Below, piece after piece: positions 20,787 to 28,791 of a stretch of DNA of 37,927 bases. Position 1 is the stretch's first letter; each line of letters begins with the position of its first letter. The notes under the pieces were generated by a model, which saw only the letters and a list, made by a program, of their open reading frames with translations, did no database searches and had not been told where the DNA came from. Origin of the DNA: a virus; the IMG/VR virus record IMGVR_UViG_3300042904_000255, positions 1 through 37,927 of that record; one strand, given 5' to 3'. The translations under genes were made by a program, and so were the position numbers.

Positions 20787-21457
20787 TTCTCACCTGCTAC
20801 AAATTTAGGAACGCGTTTACCATCTTTAATCGTTGCGTGAATTGAATTTCCCATTAAGACTTCCCAAGGAAGAGAAGAATTTGTTTTTTTGTGTTCCTCG
20901 TGCCACTCTTTGACATATTCGCTGGTGATTGTTTCAGGAAAGCAGGGAATGCCTTGGGTATAATGCACAAGCTTTGCATCGTTTAGGGGTTCGTCATATC
21001 CAACCAAGTGATTCCATTCGCGTGGAAGATCCCCGATCTCCTCCTCTTTAAGCCATGCAATATGATGCAGCTTTTCAGCGCGCTCAATATAGTCAGGTTT
21101 TAATATTGTATTTTTCTCACAGTTAAAAAGAATCGCACTCGCCCATTCAAATTTCTTTTCATTTTTTGAAACCATAGCTGCATATCTGTCATCCGCTAAC
21201 TCAAATAGACTCGCAATATCATCACGAACGAGCATATCAATATCTAAAAAAAGCGCCCACCCTTGGAAGTCACAAAGGTATGGCACTAAAAACCGAGAGA
21301 AAGTAAAGGGAGTAAGCCCCACCCTTTTTATCGGTAGCTGCTCAATAACAAGTGGGGTAATGGCAACTGGCTTGCTTGATCTTGAAATAATGGATTGCTG
21401 TAAAACATTAAACGAGACAGGTTGTCTTGCGTCATATCCAATAAAAATCCTAAGCAT
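20783..21457 (-). CDS. Glycosyltransferase, GT-A fold, 224 aa
   Basis: The product starts MLRIFIGYDARQPVSFNVLQ, as in nucleotide-sugar transferases of the GT8-like type, and has a D-x-D motif at 72-74 (ALFLDIDMLVRDD) for metal and nucleotide sugar. The C-terminal half contains W-N-H-L-V-G-Y and LVHYTQGIPCF, typical acceptor-side elements of this group. I choose the ATG at 21457: AGGA lies 8 nt upstream and the ATG overlaps the methyltransferase stop. It probably transfers sugars onto host surface polysaccharide or a virion protein. Confidence 0.7.
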   Translation of the reverse strand: MLRIFIGYDARQPVSFNVLQQSIISRSSKPVAITPLVIEQLPIKRVGLTPFTFSRFLVPYLCDFQGWALFLDIDMLVRDDIASLFELADDRYAAMVSKNEKKFEWASAILFNCEKNTILKPDYIERAEKLHHIAWLKEEEIGDLPREWNHLVGYDEPLNDAKLVHYTQGIPCFPETITSEYVKEWHEEHKKTNSSLPWEVLMGNSIHATIKDGKRVPKFVAGEK

Positions 21458-21974
21458 CCATCTTATCCTTTTTTGGTTCAACAAACACAATGACTTCATT
21501 ATTTTCTTCAGTAGATTTGAGGATTTCAAAATATTCTCGGAATTTATCGACCCACCATTTTGCAGGTTTTATGAGTAAATGAGCATTTCTACCATCCGCT
21601 AAAACTTTCTGAGCTTCTATTGTTGACGCTGTAAAATAACCCTTCTTCTTTGTTAGCTTTGCTAGATGTTCTAACACGTTATCAATGAATTCCGGCTCGA
21701 TGTGTTCTAACACATCGGTGCATACAACAATATCAGCAGGAGAAGGAGCCTCTTTATATTTTTCAATCGCGGGATCGTACTGCTTGATCGTAAAAGGGAG
21801 GTTACGAGCAAGCGTACTTTTACCACAGCCATAATCTAAAACATCGGTCGTACCTAGCGCCTTCGCTAACTCTAAAACCTTACCCATGTGTCGTAAACCA
21901 CTCATCCCGTAGGTGGGGTTCGTTTCATGTAACTGCTTATTTAAGCGGGTATACTCATCTGATATAAACGACAT
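21450..21974 (-). CDS. SAM-dependent methyltransferase, 174 aa
   Basis: Class I methyltransferase features are clear: motif I VLDYGCGKSTLAR (residues 45-57), an acidic residue after the next strand (YDPAI, 66-70), and DIVVCTDVLEHIEP (81-94) as motif IV. It lacks the catalytic motifs of DNA methylases. With two glycosyltransferases and a cupin on either side, a sugar or lipid methylation step is the best guess. AGGACGAG precedes the ATG, which lies inside the end of the TPR glycosyltransferase gene (34-nt overlap). Confidence 0.75.
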   Translation of the reverse strand: MSFISDEYTRLNKQLHETNPTYGMSGLRHMGKVLELAKALGTTDVLDYGCGKSTLARNLPFTIKQYDPAIEKYKEAPSPADIVVCTDVLEHIEPEFIDNVLEHLAKLTKKKGYFTASTIEAQKVLADGRNAHLLIKPAKWWVDKFREYFEILKSTEENNEVIVFVEPKKDKMDA

Positions 21975-23350
21975 AACTCGTCCTTTGCTTTTTCAATAAC
22001 GGTTTCCCAATCCCCAGCGCGCGCTTGCCAAATGTTTTTAACGCAACTGTACCAAGGCATATCTAAGCCATACGGCCCCATTTGCCATAGCGCATGTTTA
22101 GGAGTCAGTTGTAATGTGGGAACACCTAAAGCACCCGCTAGATGCACGACACTTTGAGGAACAGAGACAATCAAATCTAAATTGGTAACCAGTCCGGCTG
22201 TTTCATCATAATCGGCAATTGCATCTTTCCAATGATGGATTTTGATGCCCTGTTCTTTTTCAAATTTATCAATTTCTTTTTCACTTCCCTCTGTGTATTG
22301 AAGTGAAATAAATTCCGCATCTATTTCTTTTAAGAGAGGCAACCACCGGTTTAGCTTAATGGTACGCTCTTCCATATTGGTTTGTTTCGTTCCGCCTTTC
22401 CAGGAAATACCGATCTTTATCTTTTGGCTTAATTTATCTAAACGCGCTTTGTATTTTTCAATCAATGCGACATTTGCTTTTAGATAAGGCGTACCAGGAA
22501 AATCTTCCACTTTGTTACGATAGAATTTCCCTAATGAACCAATCGCAATCCTTGCATCAATTTTATAGACCGAGGGCCAACTAAGCGCGTTATCTTTTCG
22601 TGTCCCAAACACCGGTAGTGATGGAAATGATTCACGAAATATTTCATACAATCTGGGGTGTGCATCTAAAATCACATTACAATCTTTCATGATATCTGGA
22701 AGCATGGAGGCAAACATAATCTCGTCACCTATGCCCTGTTCCCCGTAAACCACCACCGTCTTCCCTTTATCACCATTCCATTTTGGCGTGCCTTCCTCGT
22801 GGTAATTTCTTTCTTGGCGATCAGATGTCCTAACGCCTGCATCATAATCACGCCAGCCTTGCTCATAATCACCTTTCTCAAGGTAGGCTAGTGCCCTGTT
22901 CCATTTTGCATGAGGATTCTTAGGATAAAGATTTAATGCTTTATCAGAATATTTAATGGCTTCATCAGGCGTGCCAGTAGCCACAAATATTCCGCCTAAA
23001 TTCATCCATCCGTCAGAATCTTTCGGATTTAACTCAACTGTTTTTCTAAAGGCGTGTTCGGCTTTTTCTAGCTGTCTATCCATTTTGTAGGCGTAGCCTA
23101 GGTTATTCCAGGCACAAAATAATTTTTCATTAAATTTAAGTGCTAATTCAAATATAGAAATGGCTAATGCGTTATAGCTTTTCTTTAAAAATAAGGAACC
23201 CAAATAAAACAAAATAACAGGCGAATTTCTATCAATGTTTAAGATAGCATTGAAAATATCTTCGGCCTGGTTGTAATCTTCTCTCGTACTTTTTTCGTTT
23301 TGTAATATTTCTAAGGCTTTATCGAGCTGTTTTTGTAGATCAATTTTCAT
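21941..23350 (-). CDS. TPR protein with C-terminal glycosyltransferase-9-like domain, 469 aa
   Basis: Residues about 10-175 contain at least three tetratricopeptide repeats (FCAWNNLGYAYKMDRQLEKA, SDGWMNLGGIFVATGTPDEA, PHAKWNRALAYLEKGDYEQG). The remainder has a GT-B glycosyltransferase look, with VVVYGEQGIGDEIMFASMLP and a late SVPQSVVHLAGALGVPTLQL loop as in heptosyltransferase-like GT9 enzymes. I start at the ATG at 23350 because the in-frame codons further upstream overlap a terminator hairpin. It is the first gene of the sugar cassette and could modify LPS or glycosylate a protein. Confidence 0.75.
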   Translation of the reverse strand: MKIDLQKQLDKALEILQNEKSTREDYNQAEDIFNAILNIDRNSPVILFYLGSLFLKKSYNALAISIFELALKFNEKLFCAWNNLGYAYKMDRQLEKAEHAFRKTVELNPKDSDGWMNLGGIFVATGTPDEAIKYSDKALNLYPKNPHAKWNRALAYLEKGDYEQGWRDYDAGVRTSDRQERNYHEEGTPKWNGDKGKTVVVYGEQGIGDEIMFASMLPDIMKDCNVILDAHPRLYEIFRESFPSLPVFGTRKDNALSWPSVYKIDARIAIGSLGKFYRNKVEDFPGTPYLKANVALIEKYKARLDKLSQKIKIGISWKGGTKQTNMEERTIKLNRWLPLLKEIDAEFISLQYTEGSEKEIDKFEKEQGIKIHHWKDAIADYDETAGLVTNLDLIVSVPQSVVHLAGALGVPTLQLTPKHALWQMGPYGLDMPWYSCVKNIWQARAGDWETVIEKAKDELCRLYQMSIPA

Positions 23351-23366
23351 CAAATTTACATCCCTG

Positions 23367-23389
23367 AAAAAAACCCCCAGCGATGGGGG
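23367..23389 (-). terminator. Intrinsic terminator between capsid genes and sugar cassette
   Basis: On the minus strand CCCCCA-TCGC-TGGGGG (23389-23374 region) is followed by seven T (23373-23367). It lies 25 nt downstream of the gene for the 138-aa capsid-associated protein and ends 16 nt before the ATG of the TPR gene. An AGGGA ribosome site follows almost directly. It should lower transcription from capsid to cassette and set stoichiometry unless antitermination carries polymerase through. Confidence 0.8.
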
Positions 23390-23413
23390 TTTTGTCTGTC
23401 CCATACAGTTTCT

Positions 23414-23830
23414 TTACTTATCCATCGTGTACATAACAGTTAAGTTAAGCTTGAAACTGGTTGTGGATGAAGCAAGCGTAGGCGTTGCTTTTAATGTTGC
23501 AAAATTTGCAACGGCATCATCCGACAAGCTGACGGTATAGGGTAGATTTGCGCCAACACTTGCGCGATTAACAACCCCTTGTGTTGCTTGCGATGCAAAT
23601 GCAGATAACGTCCCATCAATTCCAATATCCACTGGGCAAGTCGTTGCACCCGTTGTGTGGTGTTCGATAATATCCAAAATAGTGGCTTTGTTTGGGATTT
23701 TGCATAACAAAATGGTTTGTGCAGACGCTTCAAGGGCTGAACTTGCAACATATTGAACCGACCTTGTTATAGTGCCATTCACATTACTGCGTGGGCCTTG
23801 GGCGAACGTAGTCGCTGTTAAAGTTGCCAT
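23414..23830 (-). CDS. Capsid-associated beta-rich protein (possible decoration), 138 aa
   Basis: The product starts MATLTATTFAQGPRSNVNGT and is made of Ala/Thr-rich beta strands ending in TSFKLNLTVMYTMDK. It has no enzyme motif. It follows the major capsid gene by 16 nt with its own ribosome site and precedes the terminator, so it is probably expressed at a level like capsid. A head-decoration or stabilising protein is the likely role; no precise family was recognised. Confidence 0.6.
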   Translation of the reverse strand: MATLTATTFAQGPRSNVNGTITRSVQYVASSALEASAQTILLCKIPNKATILDIIEHHTTGATTCPVDIGIDGTLSAFASQATQGVVNRASVGANLPYTVSLSDDAVANFATLKATPTLASSTTSFKLNLTVMYTMDK

Positions 23831-23846
23831 AATGAATTACCTCCTA

Positions 23847-24893
23847 TTAATGAGCAGCAGCGTAAGATGCGATAACGATTGTGCCGAAGTCCAAGCTGTT
23901 AAACACAGCTTTCTTAGCACCCCAGATCAATCCTGCACTCACACCTAATTGATTGCCGTAGTCGAATAACTCTTCATGCCAAACCATTTTGTTGGGCGAA
24001 TTATCCTGACCAAATGCAATGACCCCTGCCTGCGCGCCCATAAAGATTGCGCGACGAACACCCACAGTCACTGAAGGCACACGCGTCGACTCATGAATGA
24101 TGACACCGTTATATTCGCCTAACGCACCCGTATAGATGGGAGATTTCTTAGAATCAGAGCCTGCCATCGCTGCCTTTTGGATGTCTAACCATTGCCCGCT
24201 ATTCGTATTCGTACGAAGATCGGTTACTTGATAAGGATGCAAGAACAATAAGTACTTATCTTCCCCATCAATTTTTAAGGGTCGAATCATAGGATCAGCC
24301 GTTTTTGCTCTTTCAACAGCCGTATCAATAAACGCTAAGGTGAACTTGTTGCTCGCAGAAGCCGATGCAACTTGTGCCTCATTCGCGGTACCATTGACAT
24401 AGATGATGTTATTAGCAGAAGGTGCAATAGTCGCATTATGACCTGTATAACGTGTATCAGTCTGTGCCGTATTGCCCGCTAATTGATTAAATAAAGCGGT
24501 ATCAATGCGGTCTGCAAACCAATCTTGTAACCCTTGGCGTGCTTCTTCACGCACCGAGAAAGGAACACGTTGCTCGCTCATTTTTCCATCTGAGCGTACA
24601 GCATGTCTTAACTGATTGATAACGAGATTGTCAGCATAGGTACTCAATGCTTCTTCGTTACCTTCCAGTGTATTATCACCCTCAATACCAGCACCGGTCA
24701 GCTGCATACGTAAACCGATGGTGATGCGATCACCTGGGCCTTTTGAAAGTTCATCTTTGATCTGGATAGCAGAACTTGAATCCTTACCCATAAACTTGTT
24801 TAGCCAAGTTTGTTTCAATGCTTCCTGAAACAGCTTACGTGACCAAATTTTTACGGCTAAAGGATGGTTCACGCCATATTGTGTAGTAGCCAT
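23847..24893 (-). CDS. Major capsid protein (N4-gp56 / DUF4043 family), 348 aa
   Basis: The start MATTQYGVNHPLAVKIWSRK, followed by LFQEALKQTWLNKFMGKDSS and a stretch GPGDRITIGLRMQLTGAGIE, is the signature of the N4-gp56-type major capsid family with an HK97-like fold. Further typical parts are VREEARQGLQDWFADRIDTA and the LLFLHPYQVTDLRT strand. Length is in the normal range (about 320-400). It forms the icosahedral shell around the scaffold encoded upstream. A long structured leader precedes it and a terminator follows the next gene. Confidence 0.85.
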   Translation of the reverse strand: MATTQYGVNHPLAVKIWSRKLFQEALKQTWLNKFMGKDSSSAIQIKDELSKGPGDRITIGLRMQLTGAGIEGDNTLEGNEEALSTYADNLVINQLRHAVRSDGKMSEQRVPFSVREEARQGLQDWFADRIDTALFNQLAGNTAQTDTRYTGHNATIAPSANNIIYVNGTANEAQVASASASNKFTLAFIDTAVERAKTADPMIRPLKIDGEDKYLLFLHPYQVTDLRTNTNSGQWLDIQKAAMAGSDSKKSPIYTGALGEYNGVIIHESTRVPSVTVGVRRAIFMGAQAGVIAFGQDNSPNKMVWHEELFDYGNQLGVSAGLIWGAKKAVFNSLDFGTIVIASYAAAH

Positions 24894-25114
24894 GCGCGTA
24901 TCTCCAATTGTAGTTAAGGTTTTTTGTGTGAAAACAAAATAAAAATTGCGCTCTTAAAGCTGCGCTTTGCTTCCGTTCTCTTAACGTTGGAACGCACGAC
25001 AAACTGATGACGTTCAGTTAGACGAAGATGACTCTAATGCGACTCAAGCTTAAATAATGTTGATTTGCAATTAACGTCTGCGAGACGAGAGGATTAAGAA
25101 AGAGGAGTAGAAAA
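24894..25114 (-). other. Structured leader before the major capsid gene
   Basis: This 221-nt gene-free stretch has several small stems: CGTCT-GCG-AGACG (25076-25088), AACTGA-N6-TCAGTT (25002-25019), CGTTC/GAACG near 24975-24995 and AAAGC-TGC-GCTTT near 24957-24968. I found no good sigma-70 promoter and no T-run. It may set stability or translation of the capsid message. Confidence 0.4.
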
Positions 25115-25204
25115 CTACTTCTTTTTTTTCCCGCCATCTTTGCCTGGGGTTTTGCCTTTTCCTGGTAATGGGGTTTTATATTTTAAGGTTGTTTGGGTTT
25201 CCAT
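25115..25204 (-). CDS. Tiny basic protein, 29 aa
   Basis: The product is METQTTLKYKTPLPGKGKTP followed by GKDGG and four lysines. GGAGC lies 6 nt before the ATG, and the gene fills the space between the 105-aa gene and the capsid leader. It is strongly basic and probably unstructured. In other phages small basic proteins at this place are head components that bind DNA, but this is only inference and it could be non-functional. Confidence 0.4.
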   Translation of the reverse strand: METQTTLKYKTPLPGKGKTPGKDGGKKKK

Positions 25205-25207
25205 TTT

Positions 25208-25525
25208 TTAGCTCCTTTTTTTACTATCACGTTTATTGCCTTCTACTTCGTTTTTGTCAGTTGCATCTACATGGTCTTGACCAAAGGGTGTGATGCTACT
25301 GCCATCATGAGTGAGCCGGTTATTTTTCAAATACTTTTCAGTACCGATATTAACGCGATTTTCACCCACACTGGATTTTTCACCTTCGTTGCTGCTCTCA
25401 TCCGTTCCACTAAAACGTGGGTGCGGATTATGTGGATCAATCTTATTTTGTTTTACCTTGTCATGCTGCTCTTGCTGCTGCTGAAACAAGTTTTTTTTAT
25501 TTACATCCTTATTTTTATCGACCAT
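25208..25525 (-). CDS. Hydrophilic head-region protein, 105 aa
   Basis: The product starts MVDKNKDVNKKNLFQQQQEQ and is nearly all charged or polar (Lys, Asp, Asn, Gln) with no hydrophobic core, so it is likely disordered. GGAGA lies about 8 nt before the ATG. It lies between the scaffold gene and the capsid gene. A role in head assembly is possible but unproven. Confidence 0.5.
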   Translation of the reverse strand: MVDKNKDVNKKNLFQQQQEQHDKVKQNKIDPHNPHPRFSGTDESSNEGEKSSVGENRVNIGTEKYLKNNRLTHDGSSITPFGQDHVDATDKNEVEGNKRDSKKRS

Positions 25526-25558
25526 ATATCAATCTCCTATAGGTTAATGAAACGTCTT

Positions 25559-26452
25559 TTAGCCGAGACGCATGAGCTTATCCCAATCCACTTTTTTAAA
25601 CTCTTCATCGGGTAGCTCCGCAATCTCTTCTAATCTCATTGCAGCTTTACCCGATTTACCAGGTGTACTGCTTAATGATTTACTCGCTTGCACGCCTTTC
25701 TCAAGTTGGTTAAGCCGTTGTTCGTTTGATCGAGTTCCGCCACCAAAGCCGCGCATTTTTGCAATCTTATAAATACGCTCTGCGGGATTAACTCCATCTT
25801 GATAAGCTTTGGCTACAATAGCAGCTTCATCTTCATGAAGTAGATGCTTTGCTTGTTCGCCCGTATACCCCGCCTCTTGGTATTCCTGTAGCTTCGTACT
25901 CACTAAATGCTGATAAGCTTCTTTAAAATCAGGCTTGTCTTGGATAAACGCCTCAGCACTACGCTGATAGCGATTAATAAATTGAGATTGTTGCTGCTCC
26001 ATCTGCGCTTGATACTGTACGGCTTGTTGTTGCTGCGCTAGGAACCGCTCTAAGTTTTCTGTTTTCGCCTTGAGTGTTCCTAAAGGGTCTTCTTCGTATG
26101 TAGGCTGTTGGTACTGAGGTTGCTGCTGTCCATACTGCAAACGCTGCATCATTTGCTGGAAAGTTTCTTCCATCCTTTGATTTTTGCGCTGAATTTCTTG
26201 TACCTGCCTTTGAAGTTCTTTTCTGCGTTCTCTTTCTTCATGTAACGCACCATACGGCACTTTTTTATCTTGCTTTGGCTGAGAATCCTGGCTATCGTCT
26301 TCTTGAGAATCATTCTCATCTGAAACATCATTTTCAGATTTTTCTTCAGTTATTTCTGCTTCTTCTGCATCTCCACCTGTTTCAAAAAACTTATCAACTG
26401 ACTCATCACTTAACTCTGCGGTAACGTCCGCATTTGACGTTTGTTCTGCCAT
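25559..26452 (-). CDS. Scaffolding protein, 297 aa
   Basis: Scaffold properties are plain: very acidic N-terminus (residues 10-60, with DVSDENDSQEDDSQDSQPKQ), then long Gln-rich coiled coil (residues 70-165), a helical C-terminal region and a basic-acidic tail ending DWDKLMRLG. The position between portal and capsid is standard for podoviruses. GGAG lies 7 nt before the ATG. It would drive procapsid assembly and leave before or during packaging. No protease motif is seen. Confidence 0.75.
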   Translation of the reverse strand: MAEQTSNADVTAELSDESVDKFFETGGDAEEAEITEEKSENDVSDENDSQEDDSQDSQPKQDKKVPYGALHEERERRKELQRQVQEIQRKNQRMEETFQQMMQRLQYGQQQPQYQQPTYEEDPLGTLKAKTENLERFLAQQQQAVQYQAQMEQQQSQFINRYQRSAEAFIQDKPDFKEAYQHLVSTKLQEYQEAGYTGEQAKHLLHEDEAAIVAKAYQDGVNPAERIYKIAKMRGFGGGTRSNEQRLNQLEKGVQASKSLSSTPGKSGKAAMRLEEIAELPDEEFKKVDWDKLMRLG

Positions 26453-26497
26453 TTGTAACTCCTTTTACATTTTTATCTACGAATCGCCGTAGTCGCG

Positions 26498-26668
26498 TCA
26501 CCATCTATAATAATCATCCTGTATATTTGTCGGATCATTTTCATCATTTAACTTATTTGCTTTACTGATCAATTGCAATAAACCCACAATTTCACTGCCA
26601 TAGACATGCGATAAATAAACCAGTCCACAACAACAAGCAGTAATGATACATAAGAGAATGATTACCAT
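26498..26668 (-). CDS. Small membrane protein overlapping the portal stop, 56 aa
   Basis: The product starts MVIILLCIITACCCGLVYLS, a single hydrophobic N-terminal helix with a triple cysteine, then an amphipathic stretch and an acidic tail ending DDYYRW. GGAGG lies 6 nt before the ATG, and the ATG overlaps the portal stop by 7 nt, so it is coupled to portal translation. The cysteines after the hydrophobic segment hint at a lipoprotein signal, but the lipobox is not well formed. It might be an accessory lysis or envelope protein. Confidence 0.5.
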   Translation of the reverse strand: MVIILLCIITACCCGLVYLSHVYGSEIVGLLQLISKANKLNDENDPTNIQDDYYRW

Positions 26669-28791
26669 TGCATACCTCCAAAGGGTTGGTTAGCTTTTAG
26701 CTGTGCGTTCAATTGCGCTTCAAGTTCTTTTCGGCGCATGTTTAATTGCATCTCTAAATCCTTCCGTGCCTGTTCCTTCATCATCATCTCGTACTTCATT
26801 TGATGCTCAGCCGTGGCAATCCCCAACTTTTGTTGCGCCTGCGCTGCTTCATCCTGGCCTATCGCATGGGCTTGTTCCGATTTAGCATAATTAAGCGTAA
26901 CATCTGATTGTGTCTTTTGAACATCCGCTTGCTTTTGCTGGACTTCCAACTGCATCAACATATTTTTGATTTGATCGAGCTGGTTCTTCATCGGATCATT
27001 CTGATTACTAATAATAAGCTTCTTCCATTTCTGTATCAGGTCTTCGGGGAGCGGTGCGTAATCCAGTATTTCGGGTGGAATAGGAATACCAGACGACATT
27101 GCCATCGGTAAAAATTGGCTCAATGCTCCAAATGTTCTCTCTTTCACATTGGGAGATGTGGGCGCATCATCTACAATAATGTCATATTCAAATGCCATAG
27201 CATCCTTTAAAAGCGGCACGTACTGCGCACCTTCTTGACCGACTACCCGAATTAATCTGCCATCCGACATATATTCACGGATGTAATAGGCAAGCACTCT
27301 ACCCTGTACTTTGCGATAACGTCTAAGTGAGTCAAAGAATGTAGCAAGTATGGTGATGCCTGCCTGCTTACGCGTTTGCTCAAGCACATTAGGTTGATCG
27401 CGATCTGCAAGGCCAATGAGTTCAAGATTAACCCCAGGCACATCATTGATACTTTGCACTGCATATTGCAGTAAGCGATCCACCCCTTCTGGATAACGTG
27501 GCATTTCTCGAGGCATAATCTTGCTTTGGGATAACGCGCCATCGTTCACCATGATTAAGGCATCAGGCTTTGCCCAATCATCTTCTGCTTTACGAGGATT
27601 ACGAAGGGCTCCCACTTCCACAAATGCCCCGCCTTTTGCATTGGTATTGATAATATGTTGTATCTGGCTTAACCATTTATTCGCCCAGCGTTGCGGGTCT
27701 TTCATTAAAGAGACTAAACCAAACCAGTAGTTGCGATTACGATCACGCAACCCTGTAATAGGCTGAAAGGTGAAGTGACTACAGCCAATCTCAATCTTAT
27801 CAAGAAGAACTTTCCCCATTAAAAAGCATTGATAATAAGTGCGCTTCGGGAATTTCACATACTTTAATTTCTGTGACTCAATAACAGGCTGCATCTTTTC
27901 GAAACGATCTTCCGGTACTTCAACCATGTTCCCATCAGGGGTCAGTACTTTATACATCGTGGTTCGTTCGTAATACTGGTACTGAACGACCGATACCGTA
28001 TTGGCTTTACTTAGACGCTCCCCTTCATCGCTTTCATATTTCCACGCCTCATCCGCTTCATGAACAGACGAATCGTAATCATTCCAAAATACACCAGGCG
28101 TCACTTCATCCTCATAGTCAGGCCACATTTCTCTAAATTGTTTCTTCGTCACTTCCTTAACGCGCGCAATCCATCGAGCATCAATAAAGTTTCGTTTCTT
28201 AGCGGACGGGTCTACCACTAAATCAAAGGGGTCAACACGCTCAATAATTGTTTTTCCTTCTGGGTTTTCTTCGTAATCAATGCGTGTTTCAGTGCAACCC
28301 ATCCCGCAGATAAGCGCGTCTTGAAAGGCTTCGGATTCTTCATCTTCCGCATCACACTGATCACGCACCCATTTACCCGCATGTGTTAATAACTCAGCCA
28401 TTTTTGGAATGGAGGGCTGCGGTGCGGCGGGTGGCTTGTTCGGGTCTTGCTGTGTATCTTCGGAGGGTTGCTGTTGACGAGGAAAGTATCTCACTTCCTG
28501 CCTATTCTGCACTTCTAAACCACACACCGCGTTAATCGTTCGTGCCACACGATTAAATGTCACAACCGGTCTATTCTCTTCCCTTAATTTAGCGGCATCT
28601 TCTTCATTCCATTGAATGCCTGCAAAGAAATCATAATCTTCGCGTGCGCTCATGCGCCATTCCGCGATATGGCATCTTCCTTCGCTTAAGTTCTTTGAAA
28701 TCTCTGTGATAAGCTCATCATTATCAAGCTGCCCAGGCAGAACCGCTTCGTTTTCGTCCGCGTCTGTACCTGTCATTGGGTTCATCGTCAT
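26662..28791 (-). CDS. Portal protein (P22-like), 709 aa
   Basis: The body matches P22-type portals: YDFFAGIQWNEEDAAKLREE, RPVVTFNRVARTINAVCGLE, RVDPFDLVVDPSAKKRNFID and a C-terminal Gln-rich coiled coil of the barrel (about 600-700). Length around 700 is typical for this family. I put the start at 28791 (MTMNPMTG); frame further upstream lies inside terL and has no signal. It still overlaps terL by 68 nt. The portal is the dodecameric ring through which DNA is packed and ejected. Confidence 0.85.
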   Translation of the reverse strand: MTMNPMTGTDADENEAVLPGQLDNDELITEISKNLSEGRCHIAEWRMSAREDYDFFAGIQWNEEDAAKLREENRPVVTFNRVARTINAVCGLEVQNRQEVRYFPRQQQPSEDTQQDPNKPPAAPQPSIPKMAELLTHAGKWVRDQCDAEDEESEAFQDALICGMGCTETRIDYEENPEGKTIIERVDPFDLVVDPSAKKRNFIDARWIARVKEVTKKQFREMWPDYEDEVTPGVFWNDYDSSVHEADEAWKYESDEGERLSKANTVSVVQYQYYERTTMYKVLTPDGNMVEVPEDRFEKMQPVIESQKLKYVKFPKRTYYQCFLMGKVLLDKIEIGCSHFTFQPITGLRDRNRNYWFGLVSLMKDPQRWANKWLSQIQHIINTNAKGGAFVEVGALRNPRKAEDDWAKPDALIMVNDGALSQSKIMPREMPRYPEGVDRLLQYAVQSINDVPGVNLELIGLADRDQPNVLEQTRKQAGITILATFFDSLRRYRKVQGRVLAYYIREYMSDGRLIRVVGQEGAQYVPLLKDAMAFEYDIIVDDAPTSPNVKERTFGALSQFLPMAMSSGIPIPPEILDYAPLPEDLIQKWKKLIISNQNDPMKNQLDQIKNMLMQLEVQQKQADVQKTQSDVTLNYAKSEQAHAIGQDEAAQAQQKLGIATAEHQMKYEMMMKEQARKDLEMQLNMRRKELEAQLNAQLKANQPFGGMQW

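Noticed and set aside
25193-25615. 140-aa hydrophobic plus-strand frame
   Set aside because: It is the complement of the polar 105-aa gene and the scaffold end; hydrophobicity follows from reading Lys/Asp-rich codons backwards.
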